This document shows, in pieces, positions 5,488-6,833 of a DNA stretch of 6,833 nt. The position numbers and the translations under genes are program-made. Position 1 is the first letter of the stretch. Each line of letters starts with the position of its first letter. Under the pieces are notes generated by a model that saw only the letters and a program-made list of their open reading frames with translations, was not told the origin of the DNA and searched no databases. Source of the stretch: Oscillospiraceae bacterium (GTDB lineage Bacteria > Bacillota > Clostridia > Oscillospirales > Acutalibacteraceae); assembly GCA_029013165.1 (NCBI GenBank), contig JAQXMV010000187.1, positions 1 to 6,833 of the forward strand, in the 5' to 3' direction.

Positions 5488-6828
5488 ATGAAGAAATACA
5501 CCTATCCGCTTTTGTTTATTCTGGTGATATCCATTCTCATTCTTGCGGTTGTCGGCAAAGCCTTTAAGCCGGCCTATACGCTGATCAGACCGCCGAAGGT
5601 CGGCGGAGAAAATCTTGCTATTGAGCTGGCCTTTGAGGACTATGCCGGTGAAAAATATTCTCTTCGTCAGCCTTTAAAAGGTGACTATCGATCCGCCTAT
5701 ACCTTTATTGATCTGGATAACGATGCTAAAGATGAGGTCATTGTCTTTTACAGTGACTATGAGGCTCTTGATGTTGTGAGAATGAATGTGCTGGATCAGA
5801 TTGACGGAGAATGGAAATCAATCGCCGATTTTGACAGTGCCCATAATGAGATTCAGCAGGTTGAATTTGCCGATCTGGATCATGACGGCCGCAAGGAAAT
5901 CATCGTCGGCTGGGGCACTTATCAGGATAATATGTCGAAGCTGATCAGCATTTATAAGCTCAAATACAGCACGGAGGTTTCCATTGAGCCGGTTTATGAC
6001 GATACTTATTCCCGTTTTGAGATTTTCGACATCGACGGTGACGGACGGGAGGATATCCTGAATATCAAATATGTGAATTCGCCCGGCGGTGCTGAATACA
6101 ATCTTTCTTTTGTCGGCTTCACAGAAAAGACGATCGCGGAAAAAGCCGTGGTCACCCTGGACAAGTCCTTTTCCACCGTGAACGATATCCACACAGATTC
6201 AGTTGATTCTGTCATGCGCATTTTTGTTGACGGCTATAAGGTCGACACCGGTATGCAGACCGAGTGCTTTCTGTGGAACAAGCAGGAGGAAGCCTTTGAA
6301 CGGTTGCAGTTAAACGGCAACACGATCTGCGGCATGACCTCACGGACCGTATCCGTTTTCTGCAAGGATATTGACGGTGACGGCTTCGTGGAAGTGCCAG
6401 TTGAAGAAAACATACCCGTGAGCAATGTGATCACATCGGAAAAATCTGCCGAAACAGGGCAAAGCCTGATCAAATGGGTGCGGCTGAAAAACGGCACGGC
6501 AGAAACCGTCGAATATCATCTGCCGAATATCACACAGGGTTATTCTTATGTTTTTGATGAGAAATGGATCGGGAAGATTACTGTAGAAAACAATCTTGTC
6601 AACGGCATACTGACATTTTATCGGATAGAATGGCAAATGGGACAGATGGTCAGAGGTGAGCCTGTTTTCGCCGTGATGACGAGAGAAGAAAACGAATATG
6701 ATGAGCACTTTTCAAGCAATTTCAAGTACCTGGTGGTCAATAAAAACAAGAGTTATTACTACAGGGTTTTTGAACCGGACAGCTTTGAAATCAGCAAAGC
6801 GCAAATTCTTGAACATATGAAATTCTGA
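5488..6828 (+). CDS. Exported or membrane-anchored protein with FG-GAP/VCBS-like repeats
   Basis: This 446-residue protein has an N-terminal Met-Lys-Lys and a hydrophobic helix at residues 7-23, so it is either secreted or held in the membrane facing outward. No lipobox cysteine is present in or just after the helix, which argues against a lipoprotein. The segment IRPPK at 33-37 starts the mature domain. Four Asp-rich loops of the D-x-D-x-D-G-x-x-D/E type lie at 75-83 (DLDNDAKDE), 129-137 (DLDHDGRKE), 181-189 (DIDGDGRED) and 294-302 (DIDGDGFVE), with a decayed copy at 233-241. Such loops in FG-GAP/VCBS beta-propellers usually bind calcium. Residues from about 310 to the end lack the loops and are probably a separate beta-rich domain. 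The molecular role is unknown; ligand binding or cell-surface sensing is plausible. It is separated from the hexomutase by 26 bases without a terminator, so it is likely part of the same transcript. The reading frame is intact to TGA at 6826-6828. Confidence 0.85.
   Translation: MKKYTYPLLFILVISILILAVVGKAFKPAYTLIRPPKVGGENLAIELAFEDYAGEKYSLRQPLKGDYRSAYTFIDLDNDAKDEVIVFYSDYEALDVVRMNVLDQIDGEWKSIADFDSAHNEIQQVEFADLDHDGRKEIIVGWGTYQDNMSKLISIYKLKYSTEVSIEPVYDDTYSRFEIFDIDGDGREDILNIKYVNSPGGAEYNLSFVGFTEKTIAEKAVVTLDKSFSTVNDIHTDSVDSVMRIFVDGYKVDTGMQTECFLWNKQEEAFERLQLNGNTICGMTSRTVSVFCKDIDGDGFVEVPVEENIPVSNVITSEKSAETGQSLIKWVRLKNGTAETVEYHLPNITQGYSYVFDEKWIGKITVENNLVNGILTFYRIEWQMGQMVRGEPVFAVMTREENEYDEHFSSNFKYLVVNKNKSYYYRVFEPDSFEISKAQILEHMKF
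5506..5556 (+). other. Signal peptide or signal-anchor segment of the repeat protein
   Basis: Codons 7-23 encode an uninterrupted hydrophobic stretch of Leu, Ile and Val after two N-terminal lysines, followed by Lys24. A possible signal peptidase I site is poorly defined (Val-Gly-Lys-Ala), so an uncleaved anchor is about as likely as a cleaved signal. Confidence 0.75.
5710..6393 (+). repeat. Protein-level tandem repeats: Asp-rich, probably calcium-binding propeller loops
   Basis: The loops begin at 5710, 5872, 6028, 6184 (decayed, DIHTDSVDS) and 6367, i.e. residues 75, 129, 181, 233 and 294, with steps of 54, 52, 52 and 61 residues. Each intact loop follows a short hydrophobic strand and is followed by another (for example EVIVFY, EIIVGW). 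This is the pattern of beta-propeller blades with one Ca2+ site per blade. The similarity is at protein level; the DNA copies have diverged. Confidence 0.7.
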
Positions 6829-6833
6829 GAGTA

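Larger units (their letters stand above)
1..6828 (+). other. Probable single operon of seven co-directional genes
   Basis: All genes read in the same direction. With the preferred starts the junctions are: 8-base overlap, 8-base overlap, 2-base gap, 1-base overlap, 2-base gap and 26-base gap. No terminator hairpin with a T tract and no convincing promoter lies inside. The promoter must therefore be upstream of the window, and the 3' end beyond it. Co-transcription is an inference from spacing. Confidence 0.7.

Overview
The window is a dense block of seven genes, all on the + strand, with no gap longer than 26 bases. Four of the six junctions overlap or touch (8, 8, 1 and 2 bases by the starts preferred here). 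Every complete gene has a GGAGG-like ribosome binding site. The Shine-Dalgarno-rich layout, the roughly balanced base composition (by eye) and the protein families point to a Gram-positive anaerobe of the Clostridia, plausibly of the Oscillospirales/Ruminococcaceae type. That placement is inference, because there is no rRNA or other marker gene here.

Bases 1-1215 hold two tandem M42-family metallo-aminopeptidases: the last 66 codons of one, then a complete 339-residue paralogue with a full set of metal ligands. Bases 1208-1975 encode a GNAT acetyltransferase with its acetyl-CoA loop near the C-terminus. Bases 1978-3249 encode a fold-type I PLP enzyme of the 'methionine gamma-lyase family / aluminium resistance protein' group. 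Bases 3249-3941 encode a DUF2461 protein of unknown function. Bases 3944-5461 encode a phosphomannomutase/phosphoglucomutase. Bases 5488-6828 encode an exported or membrane-anchored protein with FG-GAP/VCBS-like Asp-rich loops. The last five bases hold nothing recognisable.

The close packing suggests one polycistronic message, probably started upstream of the window, with translational coupling at several junctions. The first five genes are soluble cytosolic proteins that could belong to peptide and amino-acid turnover (peptidases plus a PLP enzyme). The hexomutase supplies sugar-1-phosphates for glycan or glycogen synthesis, and the last gene acts outside the membrane. A single shared pathway is not evident, so this looks like a housekeeping-type operon and not a defence or mobile system. 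I found no RNA gene, CRISPR, mobile element or convincing terminator.

The points most worth a second look are: the near-identical stop/start junctions after both peptidase genes; two start codons better placed downstream of the longest reading frame; the non-canonical motifs of the hexomutase; and the regular 52-61 residue spacing of Asp-rich loops in the last protein, including one decayed copy.
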